Shown: positions 1-9,612, counted from the stretch's first letter. The stretch: 64,000 nucleotides of DNA from Nematopogon swammerdamellus (GCA_946902875.1 OX336344.1:22775791-22839790); one strand, 5' to 3'. Notes: generated from the sequence alone by a model not told the origin. A program made the numbers and translations.

Positions 1-27
1 CAGCGACCGTCAGAGTCCACGTTTCAC
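1..27 (-). mobile_element. RTE-like LINE fragment (cut by window edge)
   Basis: The first 27 bases are identical to 25217-25243, which lies in the RTE-like reverse transcriptase remnant at 24.8-25.36 kb. The fragment continues outside the window, so its true length cannot be judged. Beyond base 27 the similarity stops and different GC-rich DNA begins. Confidence 0.6.
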
Positions 28-83
28 GCGGAGATGCATGAAGCGACATGAATTGCGTGTTCCCTCAAGCGTCCGGACCGACG

Positions 84-791
84 CACTATGGGCTGAGAAA
101 CGGCCTCCATAGTAATAGAAATTTTTTTTTTTTTAGAATTAGTTAAAAAATTAATAAGTATGCAGAAGTATTGCTACTTCATGCTTGACTATTTTTATGT
201 TAATATAGTCAAGAAAAACCAATCGTATATTTTTTTATAATTGTTTAAAAAAAATCGTTGTATGGAACGGAAAATGTTTTATCATTTTTTTCAAAAATCT
301 TAAGGAGTGTTAACCTCGCTATACTATATTCATATAATAGACTATAATAGAAAGCGAACTGCATAAAAACCGTAACTGGATCGGTCCATTTTAACCAGAT
401 ATACGGAGTCAAATTAAAGCATTTTTCGTTAATTTGTATACTACGTTTATGACGCTTATATTTGCTTTTAAATGCTACTTGGTGACATAAAATGTAATTA
501 GTCGTACTATAGAAGATATCTAGAGAGTTTATATATAAGTACGGTCGGCATAAACATAACACATAATTTTATATTAATTTTATATCATACATTTCTACTG
601 AATATTCGTGTTTTTAGATTGGTCCCAATATAATAAAACGTTTTGTACAACTAGGGATATCATCACATCTTAAGACCTCACTCTGCACAAATAATGGCAT
701 CGAAAACTTGGTGTTTTTTGTTGATATAACAATTTACTATTTAAAGTAATAATTATAATAATATTTTCCAGCATTTAAACGAGCATTTCAT
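84..791 (+). repeat. Left terminal inverted repeat of the Transib element
   Basis: Pairs with 2933-3639 in inverted orientation over about 708 bp. By eye the outer ~480 bp differ at only about ten positions, while the inner ~220 bp show many more substitutions. The terminal heptamer-like CACTATG is followed 15 bases after CTATGG by its inverted copy CCATAG. The repeat includes a 105-codon frame on the minus strand (245-562), which is mirrored in the other arm. Confidence 0.9.
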
Positions 792-1355
792 CTTAAATAG
801 GCAGGAAAATAATAAACCGATGAGCGTATAATAAAAGCATTAGAATTATAATGTAAACGTGTTACACTAAGATAAAAATGACCGATTAATGAAAACAAGA
901 AACCAAATGAAGAGTTCTCGGTATAACTTCATAAATTTCTTCTTAATTCTGCATCACAGAATATCCATGAGCATCGTTAGACACTTACTCGCAGGTGAAA
1001 CGATGCCACATGTCGCGCATTCCATAAAAAAAAGTCTAAACAGAAGTATTCCAGTATAAATGACACTGATTACCTATTAACAAGATGGTAAAAGAAAACT
1101 AATAAATACAGTAAGACACAATTATAGTGTAGTAATCAGTTTCACAAATAATGCATTGTTGCAACATTTGTTACTCACGGGAAGAGCCTTGGGTTGGTAA
1201 TGGCTCTTCGTGAAGGCTTACTACATCCTCCCCATATAGAAAGGATATAGAAGGGATACGGAATTTGCCAAGAGAGCTACCATGGCAGGGTGAAAGGAGT
1301 CACATGAAACACGGGGTTTTCATTAAGGAACGGACAAGTGCATAGGAGAAAACGC
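792..1355. other. Non-coding interior of the Transib element
   Basis: AT-rich DNA between the left inverted repeat and the end of the transposase reading frame. Apart from the LINE tail at 949-1035 no known motif was recognised. It is probably the 3' untranslated part of the element. Confidence 0.5.
949..1035 (+). mobile_element. LINE family C1, 3' tail only
   Basis: Reads CATCGTTAGACACTTACT, then GATGCCACATGTCGCGC and an A-run, matching the 3' end of the LINE copy at 20092-20420. Strongly 5' truncated, and inserted into the Transib element, so it is younger than that insertion. Confidence 0.75.
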
Positions 1356-2933
1356 CTATTCAGTATCTGACTCAGATGAGATTGAAAATTCGTCCAATGG
1401 GTCAACATTAACGAATTCAATATTTTCTTTCTCTTCAATTGTTAATATTAAAAGATACTTCATTTCAGCTGGCATTGATGCTTCCTTCTTGTAACTTAAT
1501 TTAGGTTTTAAACTTGACAAGTATGGGTCCGAAGATATTAGGAAATTGCAAAAAATATCCTCATTAGTTGCTTTTCGACAGAATTTACGCGCGTGGAATT
1601 CTCTATATTTTTTTAAATCCTTGTTTCGCGCCTCAGATGCCTCTTCTGATAGTTTCCCAATGGGTACTAAATTTTGATGTTTTATTATAGCTGCACCATG
1701 TATTAACAATTTGTGCACACTGGAAGGCATATAGTACCAACTATAGAGGTTGACGTATAATTGAGCAGTATCGCGCGCATAACTAGTAAACCTATAAACG
1801 TCAATTTGCTCACCACTCGCGACAACTCGTAGAATAATGGTGTAAAATAAAAGCGTTCAATGAGTTCTTTGTCAACTCCTGTTATAGCGGCTGCCTTTTC
1901 GGGATTCTGGAAAAATCACCTATCCGTGTTGCCGTCGTTGGTTGTACCTGATCCTTGTTTGACAATGTCGACAAGCAGTCCTAATTCACTTTTGAATTGA
2001 CTTTGGATGTTTTCCTTCCGTGCTTTCATTATCTCCTTGTCATTTCCTTTGGCTTGCCATTTCTTGAAATCTAATCTATAACCTATATGTAATAGGCACT
2101 CCATGCATCTTATCCACGCATGCAATGATGACAAGCCATGCTTATACATTTCCGTGGTCACCTCTTTTTCTTGCACGCTGTCTAGGTTATTCATCTCTGA
2201 CGGCTTTGCCTTACATATGTCACACGTTTGGCTAGATGTGTCAGACAAGTGTGACGTGATTTTTCCATCTATCATTGTCATGAGCAGAGTGTGGATTACA
2301 TTAACGTCATTTCGTATGGAAGATGGCTCGAGTGTATTTATTTCTGCATCGATTTCCATCATCTTTTTCTTTATATCTAGGTCGTTTTCTTTTGCGAATT
2401 TGAAGAAGAATGGTCTGCAGTAGTGGACCGATGATGGTTTCGGGTTTTCCCAGTATACATTGTCTCCAGAAACCAGTTTGAGTGGGACAAGTGAACACAT
2501 AAATATGCTGGAGTCGTCTAAGTCATTGGGCATTTTTTGTTTGTACGTGCTATGACCTGACGCGCAATCAAACCCCCAGCGTTAATTGTTTGTCCTCGAT
2601 GTCTCGAGTTATAACATTACTGAGTCTCTTTACTGTCCAGAAGGGCTTGAAGCTTGACTTTAGCGTGCATTGCATCTCATTGATCTGAATGTCTTCTTTG
2701 TTAGGATAGCATTCATTCTTGGCCTTTTGAACTTGATAATATGAAGGGTACAAATGTACACCTTGATCCTGGGCTGAACTCCGTAACGTGTTGTACTGAA
2801 ACTTTGATAACTTAAAACAGCTGAGATGGCTGAGTGCTTGTTCTGGCGAATATTGAGTTTTTTTATTATTTATTAATTCTTTCATTCTATCTGCATCTTG
2901 ATTAATGAAAACAAGCACCGCACCACCGAGCAA
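1356..2933 (-). pseudogene. Transib transposase, frameshifted and N-truncated (RAG1-like DDE recombinase)
   Basis: Transib transposases cut and join DNA through a DDE active site related to the RAG1 core. Three minus-strand frames follow one another: 2933-2568, 2533-1916 (readable from about 2580) and about 1840-1356. Frame changes lie near 2575, 1912 and 1848. Frame 1 has the block LYPSYYQVQKAKNECYP. At about 2565-2540 the reading GFDCASGHSTYK places the first likely catalytic Asp. MIDGKI at about 2270 resembles the second (RAG1 D708 region, YDEK). CDICKAKPSEMN resembles the RAG1 zinc CxxC pair. VHKLLIHGAAII resembles the RAG1 zinc HxxxxH pair. SEEASEARNK resembles the E962 region. About 490 residues remain, versus roughly 700 in full-length relatives (from memory). 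Assigning residues to RAG1 positions is inference by eye. Confidence 0.88.
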
Positions 2934-3639
2934 TGAAATGCTCGTTTAAATGTTGGAAAATATTATTATAATTATTACTTTAAATGTTTACTTGTTATAT
3001 TCACAAAAGCACAAAATGTTCGATGCCATTATTTGTGTAGTGTAATATCTTATGATGTGGTAATATCACTAGTTGTACAAAACGTTTTATTATATTGAGA
3101 CCAATCTAAAAACCTGAATATTCAGTAGAAAAGTATGATATAAAATTTAAATAAAATTATGTGTTATGTTTATGCCGACCGTACTTATATAGAAACTGTC
3201 TAGATATCTTCTATAGTACGACTAATTACATTTTATGTCACCAAGTAGCATTTAAAAGCAAATATAAGCGTCATAAACGTAGTATACAAATTAACGAAAA
3301 ATGCTTTAATTTGACTCCGTATATCTGGTTAAAATGGACCGATCCAGTTACGGTTTTTATGCAGTTGGCTTTCTATTATAGTCTATTATATGAATATAGT
3401 ATAGCGAGGTTAACACTCCTTAAGACCTTTGAAAAAAATGATAAAACATTTTCCGTTCCATACAACGATTTTTTTTAAACAATTATTAAAAAATATACGA
3501 TTGGTTTTTCTTGACTACATTAACATAAAAATAGTCAAGCATGAAGTAGCAATACTTCTGCATACTTATTTATTTTTTAACTAATTCTAAAAAAAAAAAA
3601 ATTTCTATTACTATGGAGGCCGTTTCTCAGCCCATAGTG
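2933..3639 (-). repeat. Right terminal inverted repeat of the Transib element
   Basis: Mirror of the left arm. Its inner edge lies directly at the ATG of the first surviving transposase frame (2933), so the N-terminal coding part found in complete Transib transposases is absent or was replaced by the arm. The mirrored 105-codon frame is at 3161-3478 on the plus strand. Confidence 0.88.
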
Positions 3640-3644
3640 CGACG

Positions 3645-4237
3645 AGACGATCCGCTGCGTCTTGCGGCCTCTCGAGTTTCTTCTTGCATCTTCATCTCGC
3701 GTCGCGTCGCGTCTTGGTGCCGCTCAGCGCCGCTCGACGTAACGTGCACGTAGACTACGCGGGACGGATCTCGGCGTGTCGTCGCCGCAGGGGGCGACCC
3801 GCCACGCGAATACACTATACAAGTACGGTGCGGGTGCAAGGGAGAACACCGACGAACCGCTGCGGCGGCGACACGCCGTGATCCGCCCCGCGCATTATAT
3901 CTAGTTCGCTTTCACGCTCTCACTAAAATTTGTAGCTTTTTGTGTTGTAAACAAGTTCTATATTGTATCGCTATCTTAAAAGGTCGCGTCACGTCGCGTC
4001 GCGTCTCCGTGTGAGCTGACCCTTATCATCTTTGCGGAGTAGGAAGTGAGCGGGGTGTGGGGGAAAGGTGATGCATGCGTCGCAGCGCGCAGCGACTGAC
4101 GTCTGCGAACGAACAGTAGTAAGTACAACGTACAAACACACTAAATGCTCGTCTCCGAAATTGCTCTCAATCAAGTATCATATATTTTTATATTCATATA
4201 TTTTTATTTTTTATTTTTGCCAATAAAATTATACTAC
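3645..4237. other. GC-rich unannotated stretch with GTCGC repeats
   Basis: The Transib element landed in this GC-rich tract. It contains short iterations of GTCGC (3697-3715 and 3985-4003) and several short open frames on both strands, none of them recognised. It could be an old CpG-rich regulatory region, but no promoter element could be assigned. Confidence 0.4.
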
Positions 4238-4725
4238 ACTAGTTTAATATACTAACATAATTATGTTGATACAAATTACGTAGGTACCAAAGTTTGAAAA
4301 AGGCTCTTTACACCTTTTTTTTACACCTGATTCACTTAATTAATAAGTCTTCGTAGTCAGAACTCTCAGAAAAATTGTTAATCTTGCTCTCAAGCTGTGT
4401 TTTAGAGAGACTATGGGCCGTCCAGTTCAGTGTAGCCGGCACGACCGAAGGGAAGCACTGACATGGCACCAAGTTCACCCGGTGTTATGGGCTGACATCA
4501 CGGATGGTGTAGGTGATGTAGCCAACCGTGTCAGTTTCAATAAAAAAAAAAAAAATGGGCGGTGTTATTATGTGGCTAGTCACTAAATACTTGTAAAAAT
4601 ATGTTTAAAAAAATACCCTGCGAAGTTTCTTGTCGGTTCTTCTTCGTGGGTGTAATCAAACCGGATAGAACAAATTGTGACAAGTTCGAGCGCAGTCTAA
4701 CTGCCATATGAATGATCAATAATCA
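4238..4725 (+). repeat. Interspersed repeat T, copy 1 (with SINE inside)
   Basis: Matches 38522-38868 in reverse orientation, except for a SINE A tail inserted at 4419-4554. Features shared by both copies include ACATAATTATGTT, GGGCGGTGTTATTATGTGG and AATTGTGACAAGTTCGAG. The family is not recognised. The uninterrupted copy serves as the empty site. Confidence 0.8.
4419..4554 (+). mobile_element. SINE family A, 3' part, inserted in repeat T
   Basis: Begins CGTCCAGTTCAGTGTAGCCG and ends in AACCGTGTCAGTTTC plus an A-rich tail. It is flanked by ATGGGC on both sides (4413-4418 and 4555-4560). The copy of repeat T at 38.7 kb carries one uninterrupted site, so this is a target duplication. 5' truncated by about half. 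Confidence 0.92.
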
Positions 4726-4740
4726 TCATCAATAATAATA

Positions 4741-4962
4741 ATAACCTATAATAAAATCCAACGTCTGCTTTCTGTCTGTCTGTCTGTCTGTCCGCTTATA
4801 ACTCGAGAACCATTAAACCGATTTTAATAAAACAAAATTCTACGGATAGCTTGATTCTTCCCATCAACTATAGGCTACTTACTATCACGCTAAATAGCTT
4901 ATGAGGTTAGCAGTGAAGTGAAATATGAGAGCGGGCGGAGCCGCGGGCACAGCTTGTAAACA
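4741..4962 (+). repeat. Interspersed repeat M', plus copy
   Basis: Runs from AAAATCCAACGTCTGCTTTC through a (CTGT)n tract and ends GAGCCGCGGGCACAGCTTGTA. The same sequence occurs inverted at 37312-37545. The end resembles that of family M (GCCGCGGGCAAAAGCTAGT) but the interior differs. It looks like a widespread lepidopteran non-autonomous repeat whose class was not determined. Confidence 0.75.
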
Positions 4963-5320
4963 ATAAAATACAATACCAATGCTACCACTCAGTCTTTCTT
5001 TGCTCTTAACCCTTTTGTAAAATGAACCAACAAATAGACAGACACCTAACTCATTTTGTAAGTGACTAATAAACAAACAAAGAAAGCTTACACCGACAAA
5101 GTGTGAGGTAGAGCAGGTACGTGTAGGCGAACCTCCGTTTTGCCCACATTTCATTAAGTTCTAAACAAAAAGTGTCGGCGCGAATTAATTAAATCATTTT
5201 CGTAATTAATTTAATTCCCTTTTCTACTGACGACGCTCGCCGTCTCTGTTTCTGGCAAGACCACTGTGTTGGAGCTTACATGCACGCAACCGTCTCACTC
5301 TGCGTTAAGTTTGAGTGCAA
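4963..5320. other. Unannotated spacer
   Basis: No repeat family seen elsewhere in the window, no coding motif and no RNA gene was recognised here. Confidence 0.4.
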
Positions 5321-5554
5321 CCTTACTAGGTGGTAGGGTTTATCCCGGCCGGTTTGGTACCACCACCGCACTGAATGAAACGTCGTCGGTCGAAACGGCT
5401 ATGTAAATAGTTCGTGTTTTCCGTCCAGTTCAGTGTAGCCGACATTAAATGAAATGAAGGGAAGCACTGACATGGCGCCTAGTTCACCCGATGTTATGGG
5501 CTGACATCACGTTGTAGGTGATGTAGCCAACCGTGTCAGCTTCGATAAAAAAAA
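5321..5554 (+). mobile_element. SINE family A, head-truncated
   Basis: Starts within the shared core at CCTTACTAGGTGGTAGGG and runs to the tail TGATGTAGCCAACCGTGTCA with an A-run. It contains small local duplications (CACCACCGCAC and CGTCGTCGGTCG) compared with other copies. Confidence 0.9.
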
Positions 5555-5616
5555 CCTGCCTACCTATGGATGAAATTATAATCAATAAACATTCATAGGT
5601 ATATAATTTCACGCTA

Positions 5617-5651
5617 TGACATATCGAAAATTCCGCCAGGTCTAATTGGCG
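5617..5651 (-). mobile_element. Fragment of the extended third head of SINE A
   Basis: TATCGAAAATTCCGCCAGG followed by TCTAATTG matches the outermost end of the copies at 5753-6005 and 12651-13016. Only about 35 bp remain. Confidence 0.55.
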
Positions 5652-5752
5652 AAGAAGACTGACAAATAAACTTCGCAAATCACAATGTTTTGTTAGTACC
5701 TATAGTCACTACAAATATTTTATCCATAATAATCCTTAGTAATTAAATAAAT

Positions 5753-6005
5753 CCCTTCGGTCGTGCCGGCTACACTGAACTGAATGGAAAACACAAACTA
5801 TTTACATAGCCGTTTCGACCGACCTTCCATTCAGTGCGGTGGTACCAACCCGGGCGGGTTAAACCCTACCACCTAGTAATATAAGAAGGGAGTCGTCTTT
5901 TACGAGACACACGGGGAGCGATGCAGTGGGGCTATTCACGGCCCCACAGGTAATCTACGCATGTCGCTTTCGACATGTCGAAAATTCCGCCAGTTCTAAT
6001 TCAAT
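5753..6005 (-). mobile_element. SINE family A with extended third head, tail-truncated
   Basis: On the minus strand it has an outer extension (GAATTAGAACTGGCGGAATT), then GTGGGGCC, GAATAGCCCCACTGCATC, the core, and GTGTAGCCGGCACGACCG, stopping before the normal 3' end. It shows that this head can extend about 50 bp further than in most copies. Confidence 0.85.
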
Positions 6006-6046
6006 GAAATTATACAATAAACAATAAACACGTTGAATCTTATATA

Positions 6047-6292
6047 CAGGGTATATTTGAATTAACTGCGTTCCTTTCAGGGGGTTCTTCTGTATCCTAA
6101 ACTAAGTAGCTTTTGGAAATTGGAAAAAAAATCACTTTCTCCATACATTTAAGGGCAGACCTAACCTCCAAATGTATGGGGAACGTGAATTATTTTTTTT
6201 GGAAATTCCAAAAGCTGTATAACAAAAGTTGATCAGTTAAAACAGAACAACCCCCTAAAAGGAACGCAGTTGATGCAAATATGTACACCCTG
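6047..6292. mobile_element. Tc1/mariner-like foldback MITE
   Basis: A 246-bp element flanked by TA on both sides. Its ends are inverted: CAGGGTATATTTGAATTAAC with TGCGTTCCTTTCAGGGGGTT, against AACCCCCTAAAAGGAACGCA ending GTACACCCTG. The TA target and CAGGGTG-type end fit Tc1/mariner-class non-autonomous elements (family knowledge). It has no coding capacity. Confidence 0.82.
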
Positions 6293-6637
6293 TAATAGGG
6301 AGATACGATTATATTTATTTCCTGGTCCTGCCACCCGCACCCTCGCTAGACAGGCGGGAACCTGATACTTGCAGCTAATTAGCCGGAGTTGCCAAGCTCA
6401 CGTACATAGCCGTCCCTCTCACGCTCGGTGCTGTTGTCTCTCTCACATGTACCAACACACACACAGGTGCGGTGAGTGGATGGTGAGAAATAGCGAACAG
6501 AGAAGAGGTAACGAAAATAGAATTTTCTTGTCAGTTATTATTACGGATGTAGGTACGAGTACGTTATGTGTCTAGTCTAGACACAGAGTTGTCACAGAGG
6601 TGCAGCTTGTCCCAGTTCGACCGTATTTGCTTATATA
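6293..6637. other. Unannotated spacer between MITEs
   Basis: A short 68-codon frame (6369-6575) has no recognisable motif and is probably chance. Nothing else was identified. Confidence 0.4.
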
Positions 6638-7029
6638 AGGTGTTTCTTTAGTCATGTCATTAAATTCGAGAGGGTTACATACACACTCAAATAAACACTT
6701 TACGTAAAAAAACATATGTTTATAGTAGCATTTTTTCTCCTAAAAAAAAAAAATAAAAAAATTTGCTGTAAAAACCAATCATAGTGACCTTGTGACTTAC
6801 AACAAATAGCTGTTCTGCGTTTGAACATAGTACGGTCATTGACCCCGTACAATGCAAGTTACCTACGTTACCTACTGTTACACACAGGTTAATGTTTAGG
6901 TAGCAAACATGTTTTGTTAAATTTCTCGAAAAGTAATACTATAAACATATAATTTTTTTTTGCTTAACGTGTTTATTTGAGTGTGTATGTAACCCTCCCG
7001 AAGTTAATGACATGACTAACGAAACACCT
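6638..7029. mobile_element. Foldback MITE G, copy 1
   Basis: The termini AGGTGTTTC and GAAACACCT are inverted and continue inward (GTCATGTCATTAA, GGGTTACATACACACTCAAA) for about 65 bp. Both ends are bounded by TATA. The interior includes CATAGTACGGTCATTGACCC. A second copy with the same interior is at 49237-49623. Non-coding. Superfamily unassigned because the target TATA is itself a palindrome. Confidence 0.88.
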
Positions 7030-7035
7030 TATATA

Positions 7036-7247
7036 GTGCCACCAGGAAGTTAAATTACGTGGCAAATATGCGCAAATGTCGGCATTCCTATTAAGGGACG
7101 TGAACTTCTTTCGGTCGAAAGTTTGTCGATAATTAGGTTATTAGGTCATACAATTGTCGACAAACTTCCGACCGAAAGTTCACATCCCTTCTTATTAATG
7201 CAGACAGTTGCGAATATTTCCCACGTATCATAGCTTCCTGGTGGCAC
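7036..7247. mobile_element. Almost fully palindromic foldback element, TA target
   Basis: A 212-bp element with ends GTGCCACCAGGAAG and CTTCCTGGTGGCAC, flanked by TA. The inner arms (AACTTTCGGTCGGAAGTTTG type) also pair, leaving a short central loop. It sits directly against MITE G and uses the TA of that element's flank, so it probably inserted second. Confidence 0.85.
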
Positions 7248-7249
7248 TA

Positions 7250-7559
7250 CCTATACCACCACAGGATTCCTCATGTAATAAGCTCAGTAGCATTTTTTCC
7301 TAGTACTCGTTTTTTTGATAATCGAGACTTTATGCCTTAGAAAGGAAGTGATGAAGGAAGGTGTGGAACTAAGCTTGCGATGGCTTCACCGAACATATCC
7401 GGGCCCATCGGTAGTAGAGGAGGGTGTTAATCGAGGTCGGAACTAGCGAGTGGCCACTCTAAATTTCCCGCGCATGCTTCACGTTTCGGCTCGCATCAAG
7501 CCTTCGTCAGCTAGTCTGCGTTGACTAGGACGCGGGGAACCACCAGTCCCGCTCTCCAC
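7250..7559. other. Unannotated stretch, possibly the 3' region of a retroelement
   Basis: Contains GTTTCGGCTCGCATCAAGCC and other sequence downstream (minus strand) of the reverse-transcriptase-like remnant at 7560-7745. No second copy was seen in the window. Confidence 0.3.
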
Positions 7560-7745
7560 CTCCCTCCCTCTACCTATCCATATTCTGTAGGATGCTTCCA
7601 GTGACGTTTTCGAAGCTCTCTCCATATATGAGCTTAGCATCGATCTTGGCAGCCCTAGATTCTTGAAGAGACTCTAGAGCGACTTCGCTGGTAGTCCTCT
7701 TGCTCCGACTTCCACAGCGAAGATCAGTCTTGAATCCGTTTCTCA
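7560..7745 (-). pseudogene. Degenerate non-LTR retrotransposon ORF C-terminus (tentative)
   Basis: The minus strand reads roughly RLIFAVEVGARGLPAKSL, then a stop, then SLFKNLGLPRS and SYRIW. An EVGxRG block followed by a Leu-rich stretch and SYxIW resembles a conserved C-terminal segment of some non-LTR retrotransposon polyproteins (from memory). One in-frame stop is visible. No upstream reverse transcriptase motifs were found next to it, so the family is left open. Confidence 0.4.
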
Positions 7746-8371
7746 CAATCCGGTCTACTAAACTACAAAACTATCTATCCGGTCTACAAAACTACGTACA
7801 AGATCAGATTTTTTTTCTCATAGATATTATAAGGAATAGCAGATATTATATATAAACTAGAGTCTATACATATATTTATATAGGTTACATTTACGCATAG
7901 GTAACGTCAAAATCGTAACGCTACCTCCGGCTTCGCAGTATTCCAGCAAAAATACCGAGCTCCGAGCCTAAACTGTCAAATACTTCAGCATTTTGTGTTC
8001 GGCGCACGCGAAAATGTTTCATGCATGAACAAAAATAATACTATCCCAGTGCTCCAATATGTTTTCATCACCCCAGTGTCAGTCTGTCGCGGGCACAGAT
8101 GAGAGTAACAGAGGCTAGATGGGTATTTAAGATCGCTCTGCATGTCAACATCGACAGCCACCGTCTATTGAGCATATTGAACAAACCGTAACATCAGTTC
8201 ACCTCCCGTAGAAGCGCATACAACGTAACGTAACCATGGAAACCTACGCACTCCGCCACTGAACGCCGCGTTCGATTTGCCGTGCTTCATTCTGCACGCG
8301 GTACACCGTAGATGTTTGGTCCACTCGGGTTCTATATGAAATTAAATTAAAATAAAAAAATATATACCTAT
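7746..8371. other. Unannotated stretch
   Basis: Mixed-composition sequence without a repeat family seen elsewhere in the window and without a convincing reading frame. Confidence 0.4.
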
Positions 8372-8505
8372 GCCAATAATTTATTGTTCCCCAGTATTTA
8401 AAAGGAGTTTAATGCTTTGTGGCCTCATTTACCAATTAAACTTTTCGATGTGGAAAACGCGTACGGGCGAACAATGCAGTACTAAAGAAAGGATAATAGT
8501 ATGAA
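8372..8505 (-). mobile_element. Repeat H (LINE-type 3' untranslated end)
   Basis: The minus strand reads TTTAGTACTGCATTGTTCGC, then TTTTCCACATCGAAAAG, GCATTAAACTCC and ACAATAAATTATTG. It matches plus copies at 51480-51612 and 54489-54630. The AATAAA-like end and variable 5' length suggest retroposed 3' ends. The parent element was not identified. Confidence 0.65.
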
Positions 8506-8675
8506 ATATAAATAGGTACATAAGGGACAAATTACAAATTACAAAGATGGTTTGTTGTATCTTGCTTGAGGCTCTGTGAACGGTGTCTACAGCCAATGAG
8601 AATACGCAAACACGTCGACATCCAAAGTTAGGTCCAACTCGCTGCATAATAATAATAACTTTATTGCAGACAATG

Positions 8676-8925
8676 TCATGTCTGGGCTGGACTTACCGCG
8701 GATGCGTACCAGTCGGTTCTGCAGATCTTTCCGCCACAGAACCGGTAAACTCTGGAACGCTCTCCCTGCCCATATATTTCTCCCCAAGTACAGTCTCGGG
8801 TCCTTCTAGAGGGCCGTGAATGGGCACCTGTCATGCCGGTATGGCATTCGCATACGACTGAATGTCCATGGGCGTCATTAGACACATTATGGGTAGCTCG
8901 GCGCCATATGTTGCGCTGTCAATAA
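8676..8925 (+). mobile_element. LINE family C1, 3' end with ORF2 C-terminus
   Basis: A degraded frame corresponds to the post-RT segment FHRTGKLWNALPAHIFP seen in better copies (here AACCGGTAAACTCTGGAACG). It is followed by the 3' end CACCTGTCATGCCGG, CGCCATATGTTGCGC and an A-run. This C-terminal block is typical of jockey/CR1-type LINEs. 5' truncated. Confidence 0.82.
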
Positions 8926-9610
8926 AAAAAAGACAATGATCCTTTTACATAGAAAAAACAATGAAGGAACAAAGACAATAATTATTCATTAACGACTTTA
9001 TACTATCAAGGAGAGGTGTGCATGCACACATCACGCAGCGACACGGCAGATGCTTGGCCGCGCATCTAGGCATTAATCCTCTCATCTATGGTGTCGGGCG
9101 GTCTCCCTCAGTTTTCCCGCGAATTTCTTCCGCATTTCCTCGAGCAAGCGGGAGCGCGCGGAACAATTCCTGGATTTGACTGCTTTTAATATTCATAGCG
9201 TTGTACCTGCGAAGATTTAGCCGCACCTCCGTCATGTCTGGGCGAAATCACTTCGGAGAATTCCCGCAATTTTCAAAGCGTCGCCGCCTTATCTGAAATG
9301 TAATTGTATTAAAGGCTTCATGTTTCATTATTTCTAATTGCTTTCTACGAACTTGCTAATGCTTAGCACCACTTTGGCATACTTACCGCGTTAGAGTCTG
9401 GCCATCGTCACTCGAGGGGGAAACACAATTTTTTTAACGTCAGCATAAGTTTTATTGTCAGTAATTTTCAGGCTGGTAATCTCACTAGACCATTGGAAAA
9501 CAATTTGGTTTATGTAGGCTGGATTCGAACTTCCGACTTGAGATTAAGAATACGTGGCAAGAGCTTTAGAAGTTAGAACGCGAGTTATTATATTGTAACA
9601 TTTTATTTTT
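8926..9610. other. Unannotated stretch, moderately GC-rich at 9.05-9.3 kb
   Basis: No copy elsewhere in the window and no recognised reading frame. The 9,060-9,300 segment has balanced composition and could be unique host DNA, but no exon signal was identified. Confidence 0.35.
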
Positions 9611-9612
9611 AT

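Larger units (their letters stand above)
84..3639 (-). mobile_element. Transib-superfamily DNA transposon with long terminal inverted repeats
   Basis: The element starts CACTATGGGC and ends with its reverse complement GCCCATAGTG. It is flanked on both sides by the 5-bp direct repeat CGACG (79-83 and 3640-3644). Transib elements, the transposons related to RAG1, are known for CACWATGG-type ends and 5-bp GC-rich CGNCG-like target duplications, and both features are seen here. Inside lies a broken minus-strand transposase with RAG1/Transib motifs. The total is 3,556 bp, of which about 40% is inverted repeat. A short LINE tail has inserted at 949-1035. The copy is not autonomous now, because the transposase is frameshifted and lacks its N-terminal part, but both ends look intact. 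Confidence 0.9.

Noticed and set aside
245..562. 105-codon frame in the left Transib arm, mirrored at 3161-3478
   Set aside because: Both are the same inverted-repeat sequence at high identity, so shared openness is not independent evidence. The product has no recognised domain and is AT-driven.
2103..2423. 106-codon plus-strand frame inside the transposase
   Set aside because: It is the antisense shadow of the minus-strand transposase blocks.
4238..4962. A large inverted segmental duplication between 4.2-5.0 kb and 37.3-38.9 kb
   Set aside because: Repeats T and M' occur in both regions in matching order, but about 1 kb of unrelated repeats separates them in the second, and each is a dispersed repeat. 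Coincidence is simpler.
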